From Planctomycetaceae bacterium (GTDB lineage: Bacteria > Planctomycetota > UBA1135 > GCA-002686595), in assembly GCA_016125265.1 (NCBI GenBank), contig WGMC01000030.1, positions 62,001 to 126,000 on the forward strand: a stretch of DNA of 64,000 nucleotides, in the 5' to 3' direction. A program made the translations under genes and the position numbers. The notes beneath the pieces are model-generated. The model saw only the letters and a program-made list of their open reading frames with translations. It was not told the DNA's origin and searched no databases. Every line of letters starts with the position of its first letter. The first letter of the stretch is position 1. Below, piece by piece: positions 33,882 to 42,663 of the stretch.

Positions 33882-36800
33882 TCAGAGGCCGTTCATCTCG
33901 AATCCCAAGGCGGGTGTGGTGACGATCGGTAGTCCCGAGGGATCCCCGAGCAGGGCCCACTGCAGGTAGAACGTCTGGCCCACGAAGTTCGGATTCGCCG
34001 ACAGTGGCACTTCCACCTGACCCGCGCCGCCCTGGTAGAGGATCAGGTCCGGGCTGATGTGCAGGTGGTTGCCCGGGGATCCAAGGAGGCCGAGATCCAA
34101 TGGCAAGGGCAAACCGTTCCAGGAGTTCGCGGAAGTCCCCAGCACGAGCCGGCGGATCGGCGCGGCGGTGTTCCCCACGGCGACGGTGAGAACCGCTCCG
34201 GGCGCCGCGACTCCCTTCATGTCGATCGTCGGCGCGCCCATGCTGCCGTTCCCGGCCGCCCCGAAGATCCAGTGGGGCACGTAGTAGTACACCGACGCTC
34301 CCTTGCTGACGCTTGTGTTGCCCGCCACGTCACGGACCTGAACCAACACGTTGCGGGTGCCGGTGTCGGAGTCGCCGCCGTGGGCCAGCAGGCTCCAGTT
34401 GAGCGTGGATTGGAAGGGCATCCAAGGGGACCAGGAGCCGCCGTCGTTGATGAGGCGCATGGACTCGAGGCCCGAGTGCGCGTCGCTAGCCGCGATGGAG
34501 ATCGGCACGATCGGCGACGTCGTTTCGGTGACGGGACCCACTTCGCTCTGCATCTGCACGGTGCTGAGGGTCGGCGCCGTGACGTCGATCAGGAACGGAC
34601 CCGCCGAGGCGTAGTTGTCGCTCCAGTTGCCCACCGCGTCGACGGCGCGCAGGTTGCACCAGCGCGGAAGGTGCGAGGAGACGAAGGCCTGCACGGTGGT
34701 GGTCACTGGACCGATGTCCTGCACCGTGGCGGGTTGGCCCGGGTTGGTGCTGCTCCAGTAGACGCTGTAACCGCCGATCCCCGAGTGCGCGTCCGGCGCC
34801 GCCGACCATTTCACGGTGACGTTCGGGTTGTTGGTCCACGTGTTGGTCAGGTGGCTGGTGGAGACAAAACCGCTGACCGTTCCCGGCTTCACGGTGTCGA
34901 TCAGGAACGGACCGGCACTGGCGTAGCTGTTCGACCAGTTGCCGCTGCGGTCGACGGCGCGCAGGTTGACGTACCAACCGCTCTGGTTGCTGGCGAGCGG
35001 ACCGACTTCGGTCATCTGCACCGCACCGAGGTTCATCGTCTGGCCCGGCATGGAGGGCGAGGTTGTCGTCGTGCGACTGTAACCCGCGATGCCGGAGAGG
35101 TTGTCCGACGCCGCGTTCCACACCAAGTTCACGTCGTTGGCGCTGTACCAGGTGCCCGAGAAGTGACTGGAGGATTGGAAGCCGGTGACGATGCCCGGCG
35201 GCGTCCCGTCCACGGTGACTTGCACCTGCGCGGTGCGGTTCATGCCGTTGTCGCTGTCCCCGTCCACGCTCCAGGTTTTCACACCCTGGCTCGCCCAACG
35301 GGCCGTCCAGTCGACGCGGCGGTTCGTGCCGTGACGGATATTGCCGAGGGTCGCTTCGAAGCCTCCGTTGTTGAGCGGATTGTCGCTAAGGTCGGCCACG
35401 ATTCCGTCCTTCAGGGTCGTGGTGGCGGACAGCAGCGTGGCGCTGGTGCTGGTGGTCGTGTCGAGGAACACCGCCGAGGCCACGTGGCTCGGGTTCGTCA
35501 CCGTGGCGCTGATCTCCACGACCTCGTTCGGTTGCACGTACTGGTCATCGACCGAGAGGCTCAGGGTCGGGTTCGGTGTCGGATCGCCGTGGATGAAGTG
35601 CACGGTGACACTCATGCGCACACTGGTGGTAGCACTGACCGGGTGGATCTTCCAGCGCCATTGGCCCGATTGCGGGTTGTCGATGACGCGGATCTCGGTG
35701 TTGTTCCGGTTGCTCTGTTGGGCCACGTACTCGCCCTGGTCGATGGCCGCATCGAAGGGTGCGCGGTCGATCACCAGGTCGAAGTCATTGACCAGCGCGT
35801 TGGCCGCGCCGGCAGACGCGGCGGGCTCGATGTAGTGCATCACGACGACCAAGCGTTCGACGCTCGCCGCGACGTCGAAGTCGTCCATCGTGTTCTGGCC
35901 GGACCCCTGGGTGAAACCCCAGTTCAGCCAGCCGTGCTGGCTGGTCGTCAAGACTGCCCGCGACGCGTCCACCCGGCCGGCCCCGTAGAGGTCCAGGTGG
36001 TTGTCGTTGGGGGACGACAGAGTCACACCGCCCTTCGTGTTCGCGGTCGCCATGATCAGCGAAGCGACACGGGCCGGTGCGTAGCGCAGGAAGTCGTTGC
36101 GGTCGACCATTTGGGCGACCACACCGGTCACGTGCGGTGCCGCCATGCTGGTGCCCGTGCCGGAGGAGTACCCGTTCCCCGTATCGGCGTTCACGGACAT
36201 GATGCGCCGTCCGGGTGCCACCACGTTCGGCTTCCAACGGGCGTCACCGGTCGGACCGCGGCTGCTGCTGGTCCAGAGGGTCGAGGGCATGCCGACACCG
36301 TTGTCCAAGTGCGGCAGCACGTTGCCCACGGACAGTGCGTTCTTGGCAGAGGCCTCTTGGGAGAGCGTGGACGCGCCCGGACCGGAGTTTCCGGCGGCGA
36401 AGACGTAGACCTGGTTGGTGTTCCAGATCTCCGCGTCGACCGCGCGAGAGTTGGCCTGCGTGCCGCTCCATCCGCCGGGAGTGGTTCCCGAGCCCCACGA
36501 GTTGTTGACCACGTGGGGTTTCGGCGAACTGATCTGGCCGTCGGACCAGGTGTTGCGCATCAGCGAGAAGCGGCTCTCGAGAGAGGAACCCCCCGAACCG
36601 ATGCACGGATTGCCGTCCGGATTGGGATTCGGCTCCATGAACTTGACGTTGCGGAAGCTGCGGTTCTGGGAGAAACCCAGACCGGGCGCGCCGCCGCGCA
36701 GTTCGGCCAGGGCAGCGTGCGGCAAGGCCAGGATCGAACCGGCCACGTGGCTGCCGTGTCCGCAGTTGTCGTTCCATGCGCTGTCGCCCGTAAACGTCCA

Positions 36801-37916
36801 ACCGAGGTACCACGCGTGGTTCAAACCCGTGTGGTCGATGTCAACGCCGGAGTCGATCTCACCGGCGATCGCCTGGCCGCTCCAGCTTCCGTCGTAGGTG
36901 CCGCGGGTGTAGTCCGCGCCGATCATCGGCTGCGAATCGTCGTGCATGGGCATCGACCGCTGTTCGGCCTCCGCGTACTCCACGAAGTCGAGGCCCACCA
37001 CCTCGAGGACTTGCGCTGAGGTCATACGCACGCGCAAGGACTGGATCGACGGCAGGTATTCGAGGACCTCCACACCGCGCTGTTCGAGGGCGCGCTGCTG
37101 CCAGCCTTCGGAGCTCCAGCGCTGGCCGGCGGCGGACTCCGTGCGGCGCACGCCGGGGCCAGCCACTTCCGTCGCCGAGATGGCTTCCGCGCGGCTCGCC
37201 GGGCCGAGGTCCGTGTCGAAGAGCGAAACGATCATGTGCGCGCGTTCGTCGGCCCCAAGGTTCACGAAGGCATCGGTCACTCGGGGATCGAGCTTCTGCC
37301 AGTTGCGCGAATACCCGACCCAGTGCACGGCGTCGAGCGCCAAGACTGCGGGCAGGCTGTCCGCCGTGATGGCGATCGCAAACGCCTGGTGGGGGCGGAA
37401 ACCGAGCACGCGCGCACCCGCCGCTTCCAGCTCGGCCTTCACCGCGTCGCTGGCGCGCTCGGCCAACATGACGTACGCAAACCGCTCCGGTGCGCTGCGG
37501 CCGTCCTCGCTGTCGCGCTGCAGGTCGAGGAAGAGTTGGTTGTCGAGGCGCTCGCCGGCCGGGGGCCGGAACTCACCGCCGGTGAAGCCCAGGAAGAAGG
37601 GATCGCCCGCGGCCTCCGCCTCCAACTCGTCCCCACTGCCATCGGCGCGGGGGCGGTAGCGGGCGCGCTCGGGCAGGGGCAGCGACGTCGGAAGCGACGC
37701 GGCCTCGAAACGGGGCTCGCCCCGGTCGATGCCGGGCAGGCCGTATTCGACCGTCTCGGCGACCGGCTCACCGACGCGCACGGTGACGGGAGCCTTGGCG
37801 GGGCCCTCGGAGGCCGCCTGGCTGGTGGGGGTCGAGATCTGGCCGAGGGCCACGGGGGCTGCCAGGGCGAAGAACGCCGCGAGGCCGAGGCGTTCGGGTA
37901 GGAATCGGTGCTTCAT
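33882..37916 (-). CDS. Secreted subtilisin-like protease (S8) with Ig/FN3-like repeats and shared C-terminal module
   Basis: 1344 aa. Signal peptide (LGLAAFFALAAPVALGQIS), then a ~300-residue propeptide-like part. The S8 catalytic domain has Asp ~354 (GEIDSGVDIDH), His ~388 (CGHGSHVAGS) and Ser ~588 (GTGTSMAAPHVTG), plus the oxyanion Asn in FAAGNSGPG. After a jelly-roll-like segment come two ~102-residue repeats starting near 910 (GIVTGFQSSSHFSGTW) and 1012 (GTVSGFVSTSHLTNTW), each ending YASAGPFLID. A third divergent unit follows. The last ~90 residues (GQVEVPLSANPNFVGQTFYL, LQWALLGDP) are the shared C-terminal module. All catalytic residues are present, so it should be active outside the cell. 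Confidence 0.93.
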   Translation of the reverse strand: MKHRFLPERLGLAAFFALAAPVALGQISTPTSQAASEGPAKAPVTVRVGEPVAETVEYGLPGIDRGEPRFEAASLPTSLPLPERARYRPRADGSGDELEAEAAGDPFFLGFTGGEFRPPAGERLDNQLFLDLQRDSEDGRSAPERFAYVMLAERASDAVKAELEAAGARVLGFRPHQAFAIAITADSLPAVLALDAVHWVGYSRNWQKLDPRVTDAFVNLGADERAHMIVSLFDTDLGPASRAEAISATEVAGPGVRRTESAAGQRWSSEGWQQRALEQRGVEVLEYLPSIQSLRVRMTSAQVLEVVGLDFVEYAEAEQRSMPMHDDSQPMIGADYTRGTYDGSWSGQAIAGEIDSGVDIDHTGLNHAWYLGWTFTGDSAWNDNCGHGSHVAGSILALPHAALAELRGGAPGLGFSQNRSFRNVKFMEPNPNPDGNPCIGSGGSSLESRFSLMRNTWSDGQISSPKPHVVNNSWGSGTTPGGWSGTQANSRAVDAEIWNTNQVYVFAAGNSGPGASTLSQEASAKNALSVGNVLPHLDNGVGMPSTLWTSSSRGPTGDARWKPNVVAPGRRIMSVNADTGNGYSSGTGTSMAAPHVTGVVAQMVDRNDFLRYAPARVASLIMATANTKGGVTLSSPNDNHLDLYGAGRVDASRAVLTTSQHGWLNWGFTQGSGQNTMDDFDVAASVERLVVVMHYIEPAASAGAANALVNDFDLVIDRAPFDAAIDQGEYVAQQSNRNNTEIRVIDNPQSGQWRWKIHPVSATTSVRMSVTVHFIHGDPTPNPTLSLSVDDQYVQPNEVVEISATVTNPSHVASAVFLDTTTSTSATLLSATTTLKDGIVADLSDNPLNNGGFEATLGNIRHGTNRRVDWTARWASQGVKTWSVDGDSDNGMNRTAQVQVTVDGTPPGIVTGFQSSSHFSGTWYSANDVNLVWNAASDNLSGIAGYSRTTTTSPSMPGQTMNLGAVQMTEVGPLASNQSGWYVNLRAVDRSGNWSNSYASAGPFLIDTVKPGTVSGFVSTSHLTNTWTNNPNVTVKWSAAPDAHSGIGGYSVYWSSTNPGQPATVQDIGPVTTTVQAFVSSHLPRWCNLRAVDAVGNWSDNYASAGPFLIDVTAPTLSTVQMQSEVGPVTETTSPIVPISIAASDAHSGLESMRLINDGGSWSPWMPFQSTLNWSLLAHGGDSDTGTRNVLVQVRDVAGNTSVSKGASVYYYVPHWIFGAAGNGSMGAPTIDMKGVAAPGAVLTVAVGNTAAPIRRLVLGTSANSWNGLPLPLDLGLLGSPGNHLHISPDLILYQGGAGQVEVPLSANPNFVGQTFYLQWALLGDPSGLPIVTTPALGFEMNGL

Positions 37917-38087
37917 GGTCGGGGGGCCGCTGGGCGGCGGTTGGAGGTGTCCGGACCGGGCTCCACACCCGCGTCCACCACCCAACGCCGAATCCCGCCC
38001 CCCGGGCCGACAGACAAACCCCCAGAATCCCCTCGGCGCGCGGCGGACCCGCGCGAGCCACAACTGGACCCCTCGGCTGGCCGCGAG

Positions 38088-39212
38088 TCAGCGGTCGGCG
38101 CCGAACCGGGCGCGCGCGCGGGCGCCGTCGATCCACTTCAGTTCGATGGGCGCCATCGGCAAACCGCGGATCCAGTGCGGGCGTGTGCCATCGCCCACGG
38201 GGTCGGGCTGCTCCGACGCCGGGTCGTCCGCGAGGGGCGAGGGGAAGCCGCCCTCGGTTGACTCGGTCGGCGCGGGGGCGAAGCCGAGCGGAAGCACGAA
38301 GATCTTGTCCTCCGCGAACATCCGCACGGGCGGCGCGTTCGGGTCCCGGTTGCTGCCCGCGGCCACACCGCCGAGGAATCCGCAGTAGAGGGCCAGGGCC
38401 TCGCCGTCGGGCCTCCACGCCATCTCGTGGACCGTGTGGTTGGCGAGCTTGCGGTGGATGGCCGCGAGGGGAATCTCGCGTGTCGTTCCCTGCACCAGGT
38501 CCTCGACGAACACGGCGCCGAGTCCGCCCCACGCCAGTTGCGAGCCGTCCGGCCGGAAGGCGTAATTCCCGACGAACTGCCCCCGCACCGGCACCGACCG
38601 CACCTTGCCAGCCGCGTCGGCGATCACGAGATCGCTGCGGCCCACCTTGCCCTCGCGCGAGCGCAACGCCACGAACGCAAGCGACCCGTCCGGCGTGACC
38701 GAGAGCTGCGAAACACCCAGCGCGTCCCCGGTTTCGATGCGCCGGGGCTCGGCGTCCGGCGCGAGCGGCGCGAGCCAAATCTCGCGGGGTCTGGCCTCCG
38801 CCTCACCCATCGCCAGGAACGCGATGCCATCGCTGCCGGGCAGCCAGACCGGCGCATGGGGCCGGACCTGGCCGTCCGTGATGCGCCGGGACGCGGCCTT
38901 CCCGGAGGGCGAGTTCGGGTCCACGTCGGCCGCGAACAGGTCGAAGTCGTGCCCGGCGCGCACCCTTTCCGGGTCGCTCCCGAGGTACACGATCCGCTTC
39001 CCGTCGGGTGACACCAGACCCATCGGGGCGTCCGCATCCATGACTTCGTGGAGCTCACCCGTCGCCGGATCGATCCACAAGGAGCGCGCCTTGACTGCGG
39101 CCTCGATCCAATAGTCGCCCGCGGCGGGCCCCGGACCCATGGCGGACGCGACGAAGGGCAGCGCCGCCGCGACGAGTCCTAGGAGCCCAGTTCGTTTCCA
39201 AAGTCGTTCCAC
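38088..39212 (-). CDS. Secreted TolB/WD40-like beta-propeller protein
   Basis: 374 aa. Start GTG at 39212 with a strong AGGAGG 5 nt upstream and a signal peptide (LLGLVAAALPFVASAMG). The body has repeated PD40-type blades: ADAPMGLVSPDGKRIVYLGS, RPHAPVWLPGSDGIAFLAMG, GVSQLSVTPDGSLAFVALRS, GNYAFRPDGSQLAWGGLG and VHEMAWRPDGEALALYCG. Such propellers bind proteins or glycans in the periplasm. The last ~60 residues are Pro-rich and charged. It lacks the shared C-terminal module of its neighbours. Divergent from the ECF sigma gene. Confidence 0.85.
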   Translation of the reverse strand: MERLWKRTGLLGLVAAALPFVASAMGPGPAAGDYWIEAAVKARSLWIDPATGELHEVMDADAPMGLVSPDGKRIVYLGSDPERVRAGHDFDLFAADVDPNSPSGKAASRRITDGQVRPHAPVWLPGSDGIAFLAMGEAEARPREIWLAPLAPDAEPRRIETGDALGVSQLSVTPDGSLAFVALRSREGKVGRSDLVIADAAGKVRSVPVRGQFVGNYAFRPDGSQLAWGGLGAVFVEDLVQGTTREIPLAAIHRKLANHTVHEMAWRPDGEALALYCGFLGGVAAGSNRDPNAPPVRMFAEDKIFVLPLGFAPAPTESTEGGFPSPLADDPASEQPDPVGDGTRPHWIRGLPMAPIELKWIDGARARARFGADR

Positions 39213-39387
39213 GAGAGCCTCCTCCGTTTGCCGTTGCTCAGGGCAGACACCCTGCCATGGACGACCGAGCGCGGCCACGACTTCCCCGGGGCGGCGCGGG
39301 CGCGGAGCGACGCCCATCCGACGATCTCGCCCGCAGCGGCGGGGGAATGTCGAGGAGGGGGAGGGCGCGGCCACGGAGCGCGGCGCG

Positions 39388-39393
39388 TACGAT
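39388..39393 (+). promoter_or_regulatory. -10-like hexamer TACGAT upstream of the ECF sigma gene
   Basis: TACGAT lies 14 nt before the ATG at 39408, which would give a leader of only ~7 nt. Confidence 0.4.
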
Positions 39394-39407
39394 GCGGTCG
39401 GCCGTCC

Positions 39408-39986
39408 ATGGAGCCCGCGAACGTCACGCTCCTCTTGGAAAGGGCCCGCGCCGGGAGTGCGGACGCCCTGGGCGAGCTGCTGCCCGTGGTGTACGACGAG
39501 CTGCGCTCCATGGCTGCCCGCCAGTTGGGGCGCGAACGCCGGGAGCACACCCTGCAGGCCACGGCGCTGGTCCACGAGGCCTGGCTCAAGCTGGTGGACC
39601 AGCGCGCCCAGGATTGGCAGAACCGCGCCCACTTCCTGGCCATCGCCGCCACGGCGATGCGGCGCGTCCTCGTGCACCACGCCGAGGCCGTCAAGGCGGC
39701 CAAACGGGGCGGCGGACGCGGTCGGGTGACCCTGACCGATCGCCCCGGCGAGGTCAGCGAGGACCCCCTGGACGTGCTGGCCCTGGACGAGGCCCTGGAA
39801 GCCCTCGCCAAGGAGGACCCGCGCAAGGCCAAGGTGGTCGAGCTGCGCTTCTTCGCGGGCCTCGAAAACCGCGAGGTGGCCCTGGCCCTCGACGTGACCG
39901 AGCGCACCGTCGAACGCGACTGGCGCATGGCCCGCGCCTGGCTGCGCCGGGCCCTCACCCCCGGAGATCCGGGGAGGCCCGAATAG
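39408..39986 (+). CDS. ECF-type RNA polymerase sigma factor
   Basis: 192 aa. Region 2 (ELLPVVYDELRSMAARQLGR, TLQATALVHEAWLKLVDQ, WQNRAHFLAIAATAMRRVLV) carries the highly typical sequence of the TIGR02999-like ECF group common in Planctomycetota and Acidobacteriota. Region 4 (KAKVVELRFFAGLENREVAL, ALDVTERTVERDWRMARAWL) is the helix-turn-helix recognising the -35 box. No anti-sigma factor is adjacent. In this group control usually comes from a Ser/Thr kinase, and one is encoded at 42664, two genes downstream. Confidence 0.95.
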   Translation: MEPANVTLLLERARAGSADALGELLPVVYDELRSMAARQLGRERREHTLQATALVHEAWLKLVDQRAQDWQNRAHFLAIAATAMRRVLVHHAEAVKAAKRGGGRGRVTLTDRPGEVSEDPLDVLALDEALEALAKEDPRKAKVVELRFFAGLENREVALALDVTERTVERDWRMARAWLRRALTPGDPGRPE

Positions 39987-40038
39987 CGCCGCCCACGGGG
40001 TTGCCGCGGCGACGGCGGGCTGCGCGAGGACTCGGGTG

Positions 40039-40044
40039 TAGGCT
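40039..40044 (+). promoter_or_regulatory. -10-like hexamer TAGGCT upstream of the gingipain-like gene
   Basis: It would give a leader of ~140 nt to the ATG at 40192. An in-frame TTG lies 9 nt after it at 40054, which would add 46 residues in front of the signal peptide; the ATG with its AGGAG is preferred. Confidence 0.35.
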
Positions 40045-40191
40045 CTCTTACATTTGCCTTGCGCCAACGCCGCGTCTCTCGGGCGGACCCGTCGCCCCCT
40101 GCTGGCCAGATTTCGGGGAGAATCCCTGTCGGGCTGGGTCGGGTTTCTCGGCGTTGCTGTGGTCCGAAGTCGCCGAGCCCAGGAGATCACC

Positions 40192-42636
40192 ATGAAACAG
40201 CCCCTTCGTCAGGCCCTTGTCGCCCTTGGTCTGGCCCTGCTCGCAAGCGAAACCCGCGCGCAGACCGTGTGGGTGCCGCTCACCACCTCGCAACCGCCCG
40301 GCACCCCCGCCGAGTTGATCCCCGACTCGGGGAGCAGCTCCCAGGGGCGCTCGGTCTTCGAACTGCGGATCCACGGCTTCTGGCGGGAGACTGTGCTCGG
40401 CGCCGACGGCGTGAAGTACGAGCGCATCCGCGTGCCCGGCATGGGGGAGATCGGTCAACAGGGCGCGCCCGAGCTCCCCGCCCTGCGCACGCGCATCGCC
40501 GTGCCCACCACCGCCGAAGCCGTCACCCTGCAGAGCCTGGTGGTGCCGACGGGAGAACTCTTCACGTTCCAGTACGACGTCTACCCGACCCCCAAACCCG
40601 GCGCCGACGGCAGCGATGACCTGGGTGCGGGGGACCCGGCGGGCACGGAAGAGGAGTTCGTCATCGACCCCTCGATCTACGGAACCAACGCGAACTGGCC
40701 GGCGACCCAAGCTTCGCCCAGCGCAACCGTTCAGCCGTTCTTCGGCACTGTGCGCGCGGCCGAGGTTTTGCTGACGCCGGTGCGCTCCAACCCCGTGCAG
40801 CCGCGCCTCACCATCGCGCGCCGCTCGATCTACACCTACCTGCACGGGGGTGTATTGTCGCCGTCCCTGCCGCAGAGCATCGAGATGGCCAAGCTAGCCG
40901 CGGTGAGCTGTGTGAACTGGCCCACGGCCTCCGCTTGGTTCGCCACGAACACAACGTCCTACTCGGGGCGCTACCTGATCGTGACGACCCAGCACAACCT
41001 CCCTGCCCTGGCGCCGTTCGTGGAGCACCGCAAGAGCATGGGCTTCCAGGTCGCGATCCGCACGCTCGAGTCGCTGCCCTTCGTGAGCTGCGGGGAGATC
41101 CGCGCGGCGATCGAGGCGTGGCGACTGCTCGGCCCCGCGAACGCCGACAACTACTGCCTTCTCGTGGGCACCGCCGGAGTGCTGCCCCTTTGCCCCTCCG
41201 CCACCCCCGGGCAGATCCCTGGCGACGACCTCTACGGCTCGCCCGCCGGCACCGGTGGCCTGCTCGAGACGGTGTTTGTCGGTCGCCTGCCGGCAAGCAC
41301 ACCGGCGGAGGTGACCCACATGCTCGACAAGATCATCGACTACGAGCTCGACCAACAACCTGGTCACGACTACCGGCGTGTGGTGCTCGCCGCGCACAAG
41401 GAGGGTGCGCCGGGCAAGTACGTCGGCGCGCACGAAGCGGTTGCCAACGCCAACTACACCGTCGACCCGATCTTCAACAAACGCTACGGCGATTCGCCGT
41501 CGGGCACGGACTCGGGTGTGATCTCGGACGTGGAAGCGGGCCGCGGTCTGGTTGCCTACCGCGGCCATGGAACGCAGAAGACGTGGGTGGATTGGAACCT
41601 CGCCGGTGAGAACCTCACTGACAAAGAGGTGAAGGAGCTGAAGCAGGCCCAGCTCCCGGTGGTCTGGTCCTTTTCGTGCACCAACAGCGGCATCGATCTG
41701 GGACCGACCATCGCGGCGGCTTGGTTGCAGGCGACCGGCGGCGCTGTCGCGCACTACGGCTCCACCCGTGTGTCGGGCACGAAGAAGAACCACACCCTCG
41801 ACGCCAACATGTTCCGCGCGGTGTGGGACCTCGGTTTGACGACGCACAGCCTGGCGATCGCCTGGTCCGAGATGCAGATGGACGCGGCCCACCCGGACAG
41901 CACGCATCAGAACTCGTGGATGTACCACCTGCTCGGCTGCCCCGCGATGAAGGTCCGGCGCGACAAGACGAAGGAGTTGGTACTCACGCTGCCGCCCGTG
42001 ATCCCGGCATCGCCCAACCCCCAGAACTTCACCGTGATCGTGACGGACACCAACGGCGTGCCGCAACCTGGTGTGCTCGTCTCGGTGTGGAAAGAATCGT
42101 TCGACCCCCAGTTCGGGCCCGACGAGATCCTCGTCTCGCTCTATACCGGAACCGGTGGGCAAGCGACGTTCCCCGGCCCGACCTCGCTCGGTGCGATCAA
42201 CACCACCGGTCGTGACGACGACGGCAACGTGGCCAAGGAGCTCAGCGCCGCGTCGACGGGTGCGTTCCAGAAGCTGGGCAAGGGCACGGCGGGCACCCAG
42301 TCGGTCGTGCCGCGGCTCGACTCGAGTTCGAGCTTGCAAGCCGCGCTGCCCGTGTCGATCCGCGTTCAGGACGCGCGAGCGGCAGCGCCTGGGATCATCT
42401 TGGTGTCGCTCAACGACAATCCCACCCCGCTGTTCGGCGGCACCGTCTACACCATCCCAGAGTTCTACAGCCAGGGCTTCCTGACGGATGGCTTCGGCGA
42501 TTGGACGCTGTTCGTGCCGAGCTGGCCCGCCGGATTGCCCTCCAACTTGGAGCTCTTCTTCCAGGCCGGTATCGTGGACCCACAGGCCGTGGACGGCGTG
42601 GCGCTGACCAACGCACTGCGCGCGGTCACGCCGTGA
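40192..42636 (+). CDS. Secreted gingipain-like (C25) cysteine protease with shared C-terminal module
   Basis: 814 aa. AGGAG 7 nt before the ATG and a signal peptide (ALVALGLALLASETRAQ). A ~240-residue pro-region has PELPALRTRIAVPTTAEAV, as in other C25 precursors. The catalytic domain has YLIVTTQHNLPALAPFVEHR, IPGDDLYGSPAG, His ~457 in GLVAYRGHGTQKTW and Cys ~495 in PVVWSFSCTNSG. An Ig-like domain (FTVIVTDTNGVPQPGVLVSV) follows, and the last ~60 residues (DWTLFVPSWPAGLPSNLELF to DPQAVDGVALTNALR) resemble the shared module. Both catalytic residues are present, so it is probably an active surface protease. It lies between an ECF sigma gene and a Ser/Thr kinase gene on the same strand. Confidence 0.9.
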   Translation: MKQPLRQALVALGLALLASETRAQTVWVPLTTSQPPGTPAELIPDSGSSSQGRSVFELRIHGFWRETVLGADGVKYERIRVPGMGEIGQQGAPELPALRTRIAVPTTAEAVTLQSLVVPTGELFTFQYDVYPTPKPGADGSDDLGAGDPAGTEEEFVIDPSIYGTNANWPATQASPSATVQPFFGTVRAAEVLLTPVRSNPVQPRLTIARRSIYTYLHGGVLSPSLPQSIEMAKLAAVSCVNWPTASAWFATNTTSYSGRYLIVTTQHNLPALAPFVEHRKSMGFQVAIRTLESLPFVSCGEIRAAIEAWRLLGPANADNYCLLVGTAGVLPLCPSATPGQIPGDDLYGSPAGTGGLLETVFVGRLPASTPAEVTHMLDKIIDYELDQQPGHDYRRVVLAAHKEGAPGKYVGAHEAVANANYTVDPIFNKRYGDSPSGTDSGVISDVEAGRGLVAYRGHGTQKTWVDWNLAGENLTDKEVKELKQAQLPVVWSFSCTNSGIDLGPTIAAAWLQATGGAVAHYGSTRVSGTKKNHTLDANMFRAVWDLGLTTHSLAIAWSEMQMDAAHPDSTHQNSWMYHLLGCPAMKVRRDKTKELVLTLPPVIPASPNPQNFTVIVTDTNGVPQPGVLVSVWKESFDPQFGPDEILVSLYTGTGGQATFPGPTSLGAINTTGRDDDGNVAKELSAASTGAFQKLGKGTAGTQSVVPRLDSSSSLQAALPVSIRVQDARAAAPGIILVSLNDNPTPLFGGTVYTIPEFYSQGFLTDGFGDWTLFVPSWPAGLPSNLELFFQAGIVDPQAVDGVALTNALRAVTP

Positions 42637-42663
42637 TCTGACTGCGCCGAGGAACGCCAGCCC

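Noticed and set aside
34059..37019. Plus-strand open frame of about 986 codons opposite the subtilase
   Set aside because: Antisense to a complete protease with all catalytic residues; composition is Arg/Val/His-rich without motifs.
40054..40191. In-frame TTG start 46 codons upstream of the gingipain-like gene, 9 nt after a TAGGCT hexamer
   Set aside because: It would bury the signal peptide. The ATG at 40192 has a good AGGAG site and opens directly into the signal sequence.
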